Notes under the pieces: model-generated
Seen by the model: the letters and a program-made list of their open reading frames with translations, nothing else
What the model was told of the DNA's origin: nothing
Databases searched by the model: none
Program-made: the position numbers and the translations under genes
In this document: piece by piece, positions 1 to 9,174 of the stretch
How positions within the stretch are numbered: position 1 is the first letter of the stretch
How the letters are laid out: each line of letters opens with the position of its first letter
Source of the DNA: Sporocytophaga myxococcoides DSM 11118
Lineage (GTDB): Bacteria > Bacteroidota > Bacteroidia > Cytophagales > Cytophagaceae
DNA length: 64,000 nucleotides
NCBI RefSeq assembly: GCF_000426725.1
Contig: NZ_KE384561.1
Location: 413,092-477,091, forward strand
Reading direction: 5' to 3'

Positions 1-555
1 CATTTCAGCTCTTAAACGACTTAAATGTCTTGGAGTGATACCAAGATAAGAAGCGAGATATTTGAGAGGAATCTGTTCTATATATTGAGGACGCGTAAGC
101 AAAAGGTTTTCATACCGCTCCTTTGCACTTTCACGCTGATAAGAAAACACTCTTTTTTCCAGTTCAAGGTACTCCTTTTCAGCCATTAGCTTCGTAAACT
201 TAAGCCAGTTTGTGCTGGTTTCTGAAATTTTGTCTATATCTTTTTTTTGCAACAAGAGTAGTCTGACAGGTGTAATTGCCTGAACATTCTCCATAGTAGG
301 AAGTCCTGTAATGAAAGATGAATAGGCAGTCATGAATGAATTTTGAAATGAAATGCAATACGTCATTTCTTCACCTTTTGGTGTTGTATAAAAAGAGCGC
401 AATATGCCTGATTCGATATATGCAACAACATTGCAAATATTACCATCCCGGATGAAATACTCCCCTCTTTCGAGATCACAGGTTTCAACCATGGTGATAA
501 ACGTCTCTATTTCATCTTCAGTAAGAAGATTAAATGATTGTAAAAAATCTTTCAT
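1..555 (-). CDS. Crp/Fnr-family transcriptional regulator, C-terminus cut by window edge
   Basis: An open frame starts at ATG 555 (MKDFLQSFNLLTEDEIETF) and stays open to base 1, giving 185 codons. The N-terminal part has the cyclic-nucleotide-binding jelly-roll pattern (RGEYFIRDGN, then VAYIESGILRSFY). The visible end has the short Bacteroidota Crp-type helix-turn-helix (IPLKYLASYLGITPRHLSRL), so only a few residues are missing. Family members of this length are DNA-binding regulators whose ligand is usually unknown. It is divergent from the O-acetylation pair at 817, so it could act on the shared 260-bp intergenic region, but no operator is obvious there. A second Crp/Fnr protein of the same type lies at 51394. 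Confidence 0.88.
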   Translation of the reverse strand, partial: MKDFLQSFNLLTEDEIETFITMVETCDLERGEYFIRDGNICNVVAYIESGILRSFYTTPKGEEMTYCISFQNSFMTAYSSFITGLPTMENVQAITPVRLLLLQKKDIDKISETSTNWLKFTKLMAEKEYLELEKRVFSYQRESAKERYENLLLTRPQYIEQIPLKYLASYLGITPRHLSRLRAEM

Positions 556-816
556 TGAACAGATCTATTCTGCCTGAAAAGTAATTAAGGATATTTAAAT
601 ATCAAATTTAAAGTTTTTTATTTTCAAAAGAGAAAATAAGTATTTCAACTTCCTCATTCTCGGCCATAAGCAATAATTTCGCTATAAATCCATAGCATCA
701 TTAACTATCTGACAAAATAAATTTGACAGTGTAAAAAAAAAACAAAACAGCATAATTAAAATTACAATTCTTAATATCTGATTTTTTCATTAATTTCATG
801 AAAATTATAAAACAAA

Positions 817-2244
817 ATGGTATTTAGCAGTACTCTATTTCTCTTTTATTTCCTTCCCTGTTTTTTATTAGTTTATACATTATCTCCTCGAATTTACAGG
901 AACTATATTATTGTATTAGCAAGTTTATTCTTCTATGCCTGGGGGGCACCAAAGTTTATATTCATGATTTTAGCTTCCATCCTAGCTGACTTTTTTATAG
1001 TTAGAAAGATGGCAACTGTAGAAGGAGACTTCAGGAAATACCTGCTTGGTAATTCTCTCATTTTAAATGTGGGGCTTTTGGCATATTTCAAATACTCCAA
1101 TTTCTTTGTTGAAAACTTCAATTGGGCTTTATTTAAACTTGGATTTACTCCAATGGATTGGACTGCTGTGATTTTACCCATAGGAATTTCATTTTTCACC
1201 TTTCAAAAAATCACTTATTCCATAGATATATATAGAAAGCTTAATAATCCACTTGAAAAAATTTCAGACTACATTTTATATATACTCTTATTTCCTCACC
1301 TTATTGCCGGGCCAATTGTAAGATATCATGAGATAGCAGACCAGATTCGCAACAGAGACAGTGAAGATAATGCAAACAACAGGTTATATGGTTTTTTCAG
1401 ATTTACAATAGGTCTTGCTAAAAAGGTTTTAATTGCTAATATACTTGCTGAACAGGCGGATAAGATCTTTGCTATGGATGTTAATACAATAAGTTCATCT
1501 ACAGCATGGATAGGAGCTTTAGCCTATACATTTCAAATTTATTTCGACTTCTCCGGATATTCAGATATGGCAATAGGATTAGCCAAAATGATGGGCTTTA
1601 CATTTCCTGAAAATTTTAATTTGCCATATATTTCAAAGAGCATAACAGAATTCTGGAGAAGGTGGCACATCACTCTGGGTCAATGGATGAGGGATTATCT
1701 TTATATACCGCTTGGAGGCAACAGAGTGACTCCAAACAGAATCTTAATAAACTTGCTTATTGTATTTTTAATTTCAGGTTTATGGCATGGTGCAGCCTGG
1801 ACTTTTATTTTATGGGGAGCATACCATGGGTTTTTCCTTATTTTAGACAAACTGTTTTTATTAAAATTTTATAAAAAGATAGGAGTTGGGTTTGGTCTTC
1901 CCATTACATTTGTCCTAACAGTATTTGGCTGGGTATTATTCAGAGCAAGTGATTTGAAACAAGCTATAATATTCATAAAAAGAATGATTTTATTTAGCAA
2001 TAATGGGTTGGCACCTATCGAGCTTCACAAAGGCTTTTGGATTACTTTCTATATTGCAATATTCTTTTCATTTATCGCTTTAATACCAAAAGCAGAAAAG
2101 ATGATCGAAAATTTCTTCTCTCCTTCTGAAGACCTTAAAGAGTTCTCTTATTTAAAATATATAACAACAGCAGTCCTTTTAGTAATCAGCGCAAGTATAT
2201 TAATTTCCACAGGCTTTAATCCTTTCATTTACTTCAGATTTTAA
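817..2244 (+). CDS. MBOAT-family membrane O-acyltransferase (AlgI/PatA-like)
   Basis: This 475-residue polytopic membrane protein has the AlgI-type core: the RRWHITLGQWMRDYLYIPLGG region near residue 280 and the invariant-His motif LWHGAAWTFILWG near residue 323. AlgI-like MBOAT proteins move acetyl groups across the inner membrane for O-acetylation of exported polysaccharides. The next gene begins one base after the stop, and encodes an SGNH/AlgJ-like partner, as in alginate, cellulose and peptidoglycan acetylation systems. Length is normal for the family. Which polymer is acetylated cannot be read from the sequence. Confidence 0.92.
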   Translation: MVFSSTLFLFYFLPCFLLVYTLSPRIYRNYIIVLASLFFYAWGAPKFIFMILASILADFFIVRKMATVEGDFRKYLLGNSLILNVGLLAYFKYSNFFVENFNWALFKLGFTPMDWTAVILPIGISFFTFQKITYSIDIYRKLNNPLEKISDYILYILLFPHLIAGPIVRYHEIADQIRNRDSEDNANNRLYGFFRFTIGLAKKVLIANILAEQADKIFAMDVNTISSSTAWIGALAYTFQIYFDFSGYSDMAIGLAKMMGFTFPENFNLPYISKSITEFWRRWHITLGQWMRDYLYIPLGGNRVTPNRILINLLIVFLISGLWHGAAWTFILWGAYHGFFLILDKLFLLKFYKKIGVGFGLPITFVLTVFGWVLFRASDLKQAIIFIKRMILFSNNGLAPIELHKGFWITFYIAIFFSFIALIPKAEKMIENFFSPSEDLKEFSYLKYITTAVLLVISASILISTGFNPFIYFRF

Positions 2245-2245
2245 A

Positions 2246-3574
2246 ATGAAAACAGAAAAAATAAGAGAAATCTTAGTAAGTCTATTTATTATATTTCTTA
2301 CTCTTCCTATACTGCAACATGCTTTTAAAATTTTTCCTTTACAATCACTTAAAGGAGCATTTAATGAAAGATATTTACCAGAGTTCAAAAAGCAAGACTG
2401 GTTTACGTCTACATATCAATCCAATTTTGAAGGATATGTCAATGATAGAATAGGTTTCAAACCCTGGTTTGTAAAAATCAAAAATCAAATTGAATATTCT
2501 GTTTTTGATAAAGTAAATGCTTCAAATGTTATTGTAGGCAAGAATGAAGTTCTTTTTCAGGATTTTTACATATCAGCATTATTAGGAAACGATTTCCTCG
2601 GTGAAGAAACGATTAAATCAAAAGTTTCAAAACTAAAATTTGTGCAGGATGAATTATCCAAAAATAATGTCCAGTTCCTATTTGTTATTGCTCCCGGGAA
2701 AGCCTCTTTTTTTCCGGAATATTTACCTGATCAAATTGATTTGAGCAAAAAAGGTCTATCAAATTATGATATTGTCGTAAGAGAATTTAATAATTTTGGA
2801 ATAAATTATATAGATCTTAAACAGCTTTTCCTTGCGAAGAAAAGCACTTCTCTCTATCCCCTTTTTCCTAAATGCGGAATTCACTGGAGCGGCTATGGAA
2901 CCACTCTGGCGGCAGACACCATGTTTAAGACCATTGAGAAGTTGTGTCATAAAGATCTTATAAATTTTCACAGTCTGCCTGGAGAAAAAACCAATACAAA
3001 CTTAAAGTACACTGATAGTGATATTGGAGATGCAATGAACCTTCTTATACCTATAGAATCAGATTCACTTTATTATCCAAGTGTTAAATTTGAAAAAAAT
3101 GACAGCACACAAAAGATAAATGGTCTTTTTATAGGCGACAGCTTTACCCAAAGCTTTTACGGATTTTATCCTTATTTTCAGGAATTGCTACTTCCGGACT
3201 CTAGATATTGGAGCTATAATAAATACATATATTGGCCTGAAGGTCTTGGAATAGGCGCAGATGTAGGGACATTTCATCTCTACAATGAAATAAAAAATAG
3301 AGACATTGTAGTTATTGTTTCCACGGAGCAAAACCTATCAAACTTCTCATTTGATTTTGGGGATAGGGCCTTTGATTTATTGAACAATCCAGAATTAATG
3401 AAATTAGGACCGATGGAATACCAAATATTAAAAGTAGAGAATGAAATCCGAAATTCTCCAGAACTATTCGCTGCCGTCACTCAAAAGGCACTTGAAAGAA
3501 ATCTTCCTCTTGATACAATGATTAGATATGATGCAATATGGATCATAAATGATACCAATGGTAAAGGCCATTAA
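2246..3574 (+). CDS. AlgJ/AlgX-like SGNH-hydrolase-fold acetyltransferase, partner of MBOAT
   Basis: The 442-residue protein has one N-terminal membrane anchor or signal segment (residues about 9-25) and an extracytoplasmic SGNH-like domain. FIGDSFTQSF near residue 296 carries the probable nucleophilic serine, and GIHWSGYG near residue 210 carries the probable catalytic histidine. In AlgX the histidine motif is Asp-x-His-Trp; here Gly-Ile-His-Trp replaces the Asp, so the triad may be completed elsewhere. By analogy it passes acetyl groups from the upstream MBOAT protein to a periplasmic glycan. The two genes are separated by one base and share the terminator that overlaps this stop codon. Confidence 0.82.
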   Translation: MKTEKIREILVSLFIIFLTLPILQHAFKIFPLQSLKGAFNERYLPEFKKQDWFTSTYQSNFEGYVNDRIGFKPWFVKIKNQIEYSVFDKVNASNVIVGKNEVLFQDFYISALLGNDFLGEETIKSKVSKLKFVQDELSKNNVQFLFVIAPGKASFFPEYLPDQIDLSKKGLSNYDIVVREFNNFGINYIDLKQLFLAKKSTSLYPLFPKCGIHWSGYGTTLAADTMFKTIEKLCHKDLINFHSLPGEKTNTNLKYTDSDIGDAMNLLIPIESDSLYYPSVKFEKNDSTQKINGLFIGDSFTQSFYGFYPYFQELLLPDSRYWSYNKYIYWPEGLGIGADVGTFHLYNEIKNRDIVVIVSTEQNLSNFSFDFGDRAFDLLNNPELMKLGPMEYQILKVENEIRNSPELFAAVTQKALERNLPLDTMIRYDAIWIINDTNGKGH

Positions 3575-3602
3575 AAAAGGAGGCTTAAGCCTCCTTTTTT
3601 TT
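3573..3602. terminator. Perfectly palindromic intrinsic terminator
   Basis: A palindrome centred at 3586/3587 (AAGGAGGCTTAAGCCTCCTT core) is flanked by A-run and T-run, and starts inside the stop codon of the AlgJ-like gene. It should work in both directions, ending the O-acetylation operon. Confidence 0.9.
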
Positions 3603-3830
3603 GATGATCATATAATAATTGGGGCCAGGTATATTTATATAGCCAAATTGACTAAAGTTGAGAATCCGTATTAAGTCTTCAACCAGCTCCCAATAAAGGT
3701 ATTGCGCCCTGATTTTCCTTTTAACATTCCAAATAGAATGGCCGCATATTCATTTCGAATTCTGAGATGATAATAATTCATAGTTTTCAACATCACCATC
3801 TTATCGTTTATCATCAGCCTTTATTCATAA

Positions 3831-4208
3831 TCACTGGACTTTCCATGGAGGATTAATTCTGTTTTCACCTGCATAAAAAAGTATCAATTGATTATTATCA
3901 GGATCTTTTAATCTTGCTTCCCTCCACAACCACGACTTATCATTGGGCATCTCAGTGAATTGAATTCCCTTTTCACATAAAGTGTTTGTCACTTCATCAA
4001 GGTTTTCGCATTCAAAATATATCCATACTCCATCACCGGAAGGCAGTTCATCCACTCTATGTAGAGAGAAGGTTGAACTTCCATCAGGGCATACGAACCT
4101 TGCATAATCAGGTAAAGCATTTACGATTAACCTTAAACCAATATTTTTATAAAATGCTATTGACACTGTGAGGTCTAATGATGGAACTGTTATTTGATTT
4201 AAATTCAT
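3831..4208 (-). CDS. VOC-superfamily (glyoxalase/bleomycin-resistance fold) protein
   Basis: About 125 residues beginning MNLNQITVPSLDL. The ATG at 4208 is preferred over a TTG eight codons upstream because the VOC fold normally starts right here. The pattern is typical of the family: VPSLDLTVSIAFYKNIGLRLI, then FECENLDEVTNTL and a C-terminal LKDPDNNQLILFY metal-ligand region. VOC proteins range from glyoxalases to drug-binding proteins, and the substrate here cannot be named. It stands alone, convergent with the upstream acetylation operon. Confidence 0.85.
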   Translation of the reverse strand: MNLNQITVPSLDLTVSIAFYKNIGLRLIVNALPDYARFVCPDGSSTFSLHRVDELPSGDGVWIYFECENLDEVTNTLCEKGIQFTEMPNDKSWLWREARLKDPDNNQLILFYAGENRINPPWKVQ

Positions 4209-4232
4209 AATAGATGCAATATAAAATTTCAA

Positions 4233-4575
4233 GTTAAAGTTTGTATGGCACTTTGAATATTAAAACTGATAAAAGGATGTCTGTTTGTTTTGAAACTTAT
4301 TCTGCAAGATAATTCACCTTTATAAACATAACGAACATTAGTAATATTCTGAGAATAAAAATTCTTACCTTCTTTGACTGATAGCCTAAACCAGCAAGAA
4401 ATCCTTTTGAAAGTGCCCCCTAGAAGTAACTTTATGTTTACAGATTAAGGACAATGTATGACCATCATCATTTGACACAATAAAATAAAAATTCCTCTTT
4501 ATATAGAAGCATTAAAAATGCTAATTCATTAATTAAATCCATTTATATAACTTTATAAGATAAAAATAAAAGAAA
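4233..4575. other. Intergenic stretch without a recognisable gene
   Basis: AT-rich region between the divergent VOC and ModE-like genes. I see no open frame with protein-like composition and no strong hairpin. It must contain the promoters of both genes, but none could be placed confidently. Confidence 0.5.
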
Positions 4576-4929
4576 ATGAGTAAGGCTACTAATTCTGAAT
4601 ATAGCATAGATGGGAGATTTTGGATCAACTCTGAAAAAGGACCATTTTTAGGCCGGGGACGTGTAGAACTCCTTAAAAAGGTAAAAGAACATGGTTCCAT
4701 CTCAAAAGCTGCTTCATCCATGGAAATGGCCTATAAACAAGCCTGGCAGTTGATCCAGTCAATGAATGAAAAAGCATCTTCTCCACTTGTAGAAAAAGTT
4801 ATCGGAGGAAAAGGTGGCGGAGGCGCTATGCTTACCAAAGAAGGTGAAAAAATGATTAAGCTTTTTGAAGACCTTGAAAAGGATATTCAAGAGTTTCTTG
4901 ACAAAAAATCTGCAAAACTCAAGATTTAA
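4576..4929 (+). CDS. ModE-type winged-helix DNA-binding protein lacking a molybdate-binding domain
   Basis: The 117-residue protein matches the N-terminal DNA-binding part of ModE: ILKKVKEHGSISKAA-like helix-turn-helix (LLKKVKEHGSISKAASSM), then MAYKQAWQLIQSMN and the conserved glycine-rich wing GGKGGGGAMLTKEG. Full ModE carries two C-terminal TOBE/MOP domains that bind molybdate; none is present. Short versions of this kind are common in Bacteroidota and may respond to another signal or act constitutively. It is monocistronic and followed by a clear terminator. Confidence 0.88.
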   Translation: MSKATNSEYSIDGRFWINSEKGPFLGRGRVELLKKVKEHGSISKAASSMEMAYKQAWQLIQSMNEKASSPLVEKVIGGKGGGGAMLTKEGEKMIKLFEDLEKDIQEFLDKKSAKLKI

Positions 4930-4940
4930 TTAATAAAAGA

Positions 4941-4976
4941 TGCTCCAGGGACTTAGCCCCCTGGAGCACCTTTTTT
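4941..4976 (+). terminator. Intrinsic terminator of the ModE-like gene
   Basis: A 10-bp perfect stem (TGCTCCAGGG / CCCTGGAGCA) with an 8-base loop is followed by CC and a run of six T, 12 bases after the stop codon. Confidence 0.9.
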
Positions 4977-5029
4977 AATTTATTCATACATCCCTACTTC
5001 CGTTATCCTGAATTAATAAGAACTTGGAA

Positions 5030-7120
5030 CTAATTTAAATCCCCTTCCGAAAGATTCAATACACAAGGAAATATCACCCGCAAAACTTCCACTCTGAAAT
5101 TTCGTCTATCTGTTTCCTTCTTCTTTCTTTTCTCCTCATGAAGTTCGCTTTTCCAATAATCCACTTCCTTCACAATGCCTTCCAGTTGGTTTAAATTCTT
5201 TAATGAATTAAGCTTTTGATCTAAGACCTTTTCATCAATCTCCTCCAAAATGATATCTTCATATACTTTTGATTCTACATTTTCAACTTCAGAGAAATAA
5301 AGCTTATCAACTTTAAAGCCGAGGCAAACCATTTTGTATTTCATTAGCTCATTAAGTTGCTCTTCAAAGAGGTCCTTGTCCTGTTTCAGTCTCATAAAGC
5401 TATTAAGCTTATCTGCCAATAGATAGACATAGACTTTGTCAAACTCTTTATACTCTTTGAACTTAACAGAGAATGGAAGATATTTAATTTCTGCTTTCTT
5501 TCCACCTGCAGAGTATTTGAATGTAGTCCTATTCACTGTAGCCTCCCAGACCAATCTATCTATATTTTTCCAACCACCAGATCGTATTGAAAATCCATAA
5601 ACCTGTGCGGATGCGAAAACAGGTTTGATAATTCCCAGTTGTCTGCAAGCTTCTGTAAGATTAAGATCATATTCATCCTGAAGATTTATGATTTCCCTTA
5701 CTTTATCTTCACTCTCATGGGTTGCTTTTTTCTTTTGAGCAATGCGTTCAAGCCTATTCTGCTCTTGCCTGATTGCCAGTTCTGTTTTAAATGCAGCTTC
5801 CGAGACCGCTTTTGCTTGCATTGAATAAAACTCACGAAGCTTCTCCATCTGACTGTTGCCTACATTTACCTTTCCTTCTTTTCTGGAAGCAAAATCAAGA
5901 AAAACTTTTTTCAACTCTCCATTTAACTGTTTTGAGGTCATTAAATCAATTGCGGAAATTGGCTTATTCAGATTCTTCACATACAAATCTAGTATTTCAC
6001 TGTCGCATGTTTTATGGATGAATGGAATTCGCTCCTGAAATTCACGTGTAGCAATTAAAGTCTTCTGAAAACGATCATTCCAAATGGCCTTTATCTTGGC
6101 TGGGTTTATCGCTTGAATATCATTTTTCTCAAACTTATAATTATTTTTAGTATGTGTATATTGTTCCGTATCATCCCCTTCGATGGATTCAGGTTCAATT
6201 GCATTAGATCTGACAAACATTCCCGCAAAAGAATAATAAAGACTGTCTGTAAATTTCTTATCCCTAACATTATATCACCACTTTGCAAGAGAATCAAGAT
6301 ATGCAGGAGGATAAAAATTGAGAGAATGAATATCAACAGGAGTTAAATAATTACTCAGAGGTTTAGGTTTAACCCAATTGATTGTACCATCATTCGTATG
6401 TACTCCATCGAACAATTGCATATCACCTCTTTTGTTATTTGTGGGCACTTCAGCATAAATGCTCTTTAGAGAATCAATAGTTAACTCTTTGCCATTCTGT
6501 TTTGCACTGATAAAAAACATACCTGCACTTTCAAGTAAAGTACCGTCAGTAGTACTAGTTAATCCGCTTTTCATGATAGATGCAGCATCCATAGCTTCTT
6601 TAAACGTCAATTGAATTTTCCCTTTCACCGGCTTGCCGTTTCCATTAATGAAGCAAGACGCGGGAATAGCAAGTACAGTACCTGCTCTTGTCTGTATTAC
6701 AGTATCTCTTTCCGAATTTAATGTGAATAATTGCAATGGAAGAGATTGACCAGCTTCTGATAAACCTTCTTTAGTAGCCCTCTGCTCTAACACTTCTTCT
6801 TTATTCGGATGCGATGAATGGGAATGCTGCTTAACTGATCTAAAAATAACTACAACCAGGACAGCTATGATGACTACAAGACTAACAAGACCTGTTTTAA
6901 TAAGCAATTTGGTTAGCTTATAACTTCTGTATGCTTTGGTAACTTTCTGTTTTAATGCCAGGCTTTCCACACCTTTCATGACTTCATTCTGAAGCTCTAC
7001 ACTTTCTTTCAATTCATTGTTTTCTGACATGCGCTTTTCAAAGTCCACTTTTTCTCCTTCGCTAAGTCTATTCGTCAGATATCGATCTATCATTTCTGTT
7101 ATTTCAAATGCCTTGCTCAT
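5030..7120 (-). pseudogene. Membrane anti-sigma-like protein interrupted by an in-frame UGA
   Basis: One continuous frame of 697 codons from ATG 7120 (MSKAFEITEMIDRYLTN) to 5030 contains a single internal stop, UGA at 6275-6277. Before it the protein ends YLDSLAKW; after it the same frame continues YNVRDKKFTDSLYYSF and on for about 400 residues. The N-terminal 75 residues look like a cytosolic anti-sigma segment, followed by one membrane helix (SLVVIIAVLVVVIF) and a long extracytoplasmic part, partly charged and helical. It follows the ECF sigma gene closely, a layout known for sigma/anti-sigma pairs. UGA ends other genes here (for example 54018), so recoding of the whole genome is unlikely. 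Choices are a nonsense mutation from GGA, a sequencing error, or readthrough. Confidence 0.75.
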
Positions 7121-7147
7121 AATTTTATATTTGAAATTCAATAATAT

Positions 7148-7699
7148 TTAACCTAAGTATTTTAGTTCTTTCAGTCTTTTCTTTGCAGACTCAAGGCATT
7201 TATACTTCTGATTCTTTGCAGTATTTTCAGAACTATAGCCCATCCTAGATGCAATATCCTTTAGCTTCATTGCTTCCATATAGAACAGGATTAATAATTC
7301 TTTACAGCGGTTTCCTAGTTCATTTATAATTTTCTCTGAAATACTCAGAGCACTCTCCTGCTCTTTCATCTCAGCCCACCCAGTCTCTTGATTATCCTCA
7401 TTTGTATCAATCATATCAGAAAAATCTTGTCTTCCATTTTTTATCAAAATATCCTTCCATAGAAATCGGCAAATGCTATATAAGTATGTACTCAGCTTAG
7501 AAGTAAGGTTGAATTCAGTGTATCTGACTTTCTTATATAAAATAATAAGAGCCTCTTGGAACACATCCTCTGCATCCTCCATTTTGCCGCCTTTAGAAAT
7601 GATCATTTTCCTAATCATTGGGAAATGCTTATACAAGACTCGAAAAGCTTTATCTTCTTTGTTAGTTTTAATCAACTCAATAATAAGCTCGTCACTCAT
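7148..7699 (-). CDS. ECF-type RNA polymerase sigma factor (sigma-70 family)
   Basis: 183 residues with sigma region 2 (FRVLYKHFPMIRKMI, then DAEDVFQEALIILYKKV, the core-binding and minus-10-recognition part) and region 4 (LGNRCKELLILFYMEAMKLKDIASRMGYSS), the usual two-domain ECF arrangement and length. It would direct RNA polymerase to a small regulon in response to an envelope or other signal. The downstream gene on the same strand encodes a membrane protein with anti-sigma-like organisation, the likely partner, but that gene carries an internal stop. If that break is real, the sigma factor may be unregulated or be controlled by a truncated anti-sigma fragment. Confidence 0.9.
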   Translation of the reverse strand: MSDELIIELIKTNKEDKAFRVLYKHFPMIRKMIISKGGKMEDAEDVFQEALIILYKKVRYTEFNLTSKLSTYLYSICRFLWKDILIKNGRQDFSDMIDTNEDNQETGWAEMKEQESALSISEKIINELGNRCKELLILFYMEAMKLKDIASRMGYSSENTAKNQKYKCLESAKKRLKELKYLG

Positions 7700-7843
7700 A
7701 ATTATTGTTTTTTTTTTATTAATGGAAGATCAGATAAAAGGTCACCTCTTAAAAATTATTTTTTTTCTGATATGATAATTCTAAATTACCGGAAATTAAA
7801 TTTCACCACATACAACACTGACTATCAACACCTTCAATCTAAC

Positions 7844-8307
7844 ATGAGTAATAATATTTTATTAAGAAAATTTCAGATTTCTGATAAAAATAAATTATTC
7901 GAACTCGCCAACAATAAAAATATATGGGACAATGTCCAAGATTATTTTCCTCATCCATATACTGTGCAAAACGCGATAGAGTTCATTAATTTCTGTATCT
8001 CTCAAGAGCCCTATCTGACATTTGCCATAGAATACAGAGGGAATTAGCTGGATGCATAGGATTAGTCCCACAAAATGATGTTCACAGGATATCAGCAGAA
8101 CTTGGTTATTGGATAGGTGAACCGTACTGGGAAAAAGGTATTGCAACGGAAGCTGTAAATCTCATTACAGATTACGGATTTAATCAGTTAAACCTGATTC
8201 GCCTATACAGAGGTATTTTTGATTTTAATAAAGCTTCTCAAAAAGTACTTGAAAAAGCGGGATTCAAATTTGAATGCATATTTGAAAAGTTAAAAATTAA
8301 AAGCTGA
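7844..8307 (+). pseudogene. GNAT-family (RimJ/RimL-like) N-acetyltransferase with a one-base frameshift
   Basis: From ATG 7844 the frame reads MSNNILLRKFQISDKNKLFE and runs to a stop at 8045-8047 after FAIEYRGN. The next frame, starting at 8041, continues ELAGCIGLVPQ, then AELGYWIGEPYWEKGIATEA (the acetyl-CoA-binding motif) and VLEKAGFKFE, to TGA at 8305-8307. Adding one G to the GGG at 8039-8041 restores a normal 154-residue protein with EYRGELAGCIG at the joint, which is the family pattern. The stretch is thus either a recent pseudogene or a one-base sequencing or assembly error in a G run. Confidence 0.85.
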
Positions 8308-8418
8308 AAGTATAAAGTATAAAGTGGATAGTTTGCGACTGATATCCTTCAGGAAGAAAGTTTAAGACTGAATTTGATTGCTTGATATGAATACTAAATA
8401 TTTAATCTTAAAGTTGAA

Positions 8419-9039
8419 TTAATAATTGTCTAATACCTCTGTTTCTTCATCCGTAGAATCTTTAAGACTCTTAATCATCAGTATCAGAATCGCTATTTTC
8501 GGAAGTATCAAAATAATTTGAATAATTGAGGATAACACGGAAAAAGGAATACTCTCTACTAGATACTGTAATGTTATCATACTTAGCAATACAGGATAAG
8601 CGAACATTACAACTGTCGAGATAAGGAAGGTAGTTCCAATAAATTTAAACTCTGAAGCATATTCTCCTTTTTTCTTCAAAAGAAAAATTATTAGAATAGT
8701 CATCAATATAATGTTTGGAAAATAAATCAACATGCGGTAAACAGAAAGAGTTGGAGAGAGATAAGAATTAATTACCGTTAGTATAATCCCTGATAAAATT
8801 AATCCATAAACTGGCAACCGAAGGGTTATTTTTTCATTGACTCTACTTTCTATCCAAATAAGAAAATAGATAGAAAAAGAATAGGATGTAATTTCTATTA
8901 TAGACAGTATTGGCTTTAAATAATTAACATCCGGTATTTCCAGATCAAAAATTTCTATTGACCGCCAGAATAAAAAAAGTGCGAGACTAACTATCATAGC
9001 GCCGATAAAAATGTGTTGTGGTTTCATATTTAAACTCAT
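8419..9039 (-). CDS. Unrecognised polytopic membrane protein
   Basis: 206 residues with about six hydrophobic segments (first FIGAMIVSLALFLFWRS, last IIQIILILPKIAILILMI) and a short acidic C-terminal tail DSTDEETEVLDNY. No family motif was recognised. It is convergent with the frameshifted acetyltransferase and divergent from the gene at 9175, so it is probably transcribed alone. It is likely a real inner-membrane protein because of its length, ATG start and consistent hydrophobic periodicity; function unknown. Confidence 0.7.
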   Translation of the reverse strand: MSLNMKPQHIFIGAMIVSLALFLFWRSIEIFDLEIPDVNYLKPILSIIEITSYSFSIYFLIWIESRVNEKITLRLPVYGLILSGIILTVINSYLSPTLSVYRMLIYFPNIILMTILIIFLLKKKGEYASEFKFIGTTFLISTVVMFAYPVLLSMITLQYLVESIPFSVLSSIIQIILILPKIAILILMIKSLKDSTDEETEVLDNY

Positions 9040-9174
9040 CGATAAAAATTTAATTAAACTTCAAATCTAATTTAACACACTCTTTTCAAGTTACATCCAT
9101 ATAAAATAAAATTTTACTAATATCACCATAAAAAATCGTAACTTTCAAAAAAGTAAATATCCACAACATCCACA

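Noticed and set aside
3603-3814. Protein-like pieces on the minus strand (for example NYYHLRIRNEYAAILFGML and YGFSNFSQFGYINIPGPNYY) in three different frames
   Set aside because: No piece is longer than about 45 codons, the frames break at least twice and no family match was recognised. It may be a decayed gene, but chance open frames in AT-rich DNA are as likely.
5030-6220. Reading the downstream half as an independent gene starting at the ATG 6220
   Set aside because: The 18 codons between the UGA and this ATG are clearly protein-like (YNVRDKKFTDSLYYSFAG) and in frame with both halves, so the ATG is more likely internal to one ancestral gene.
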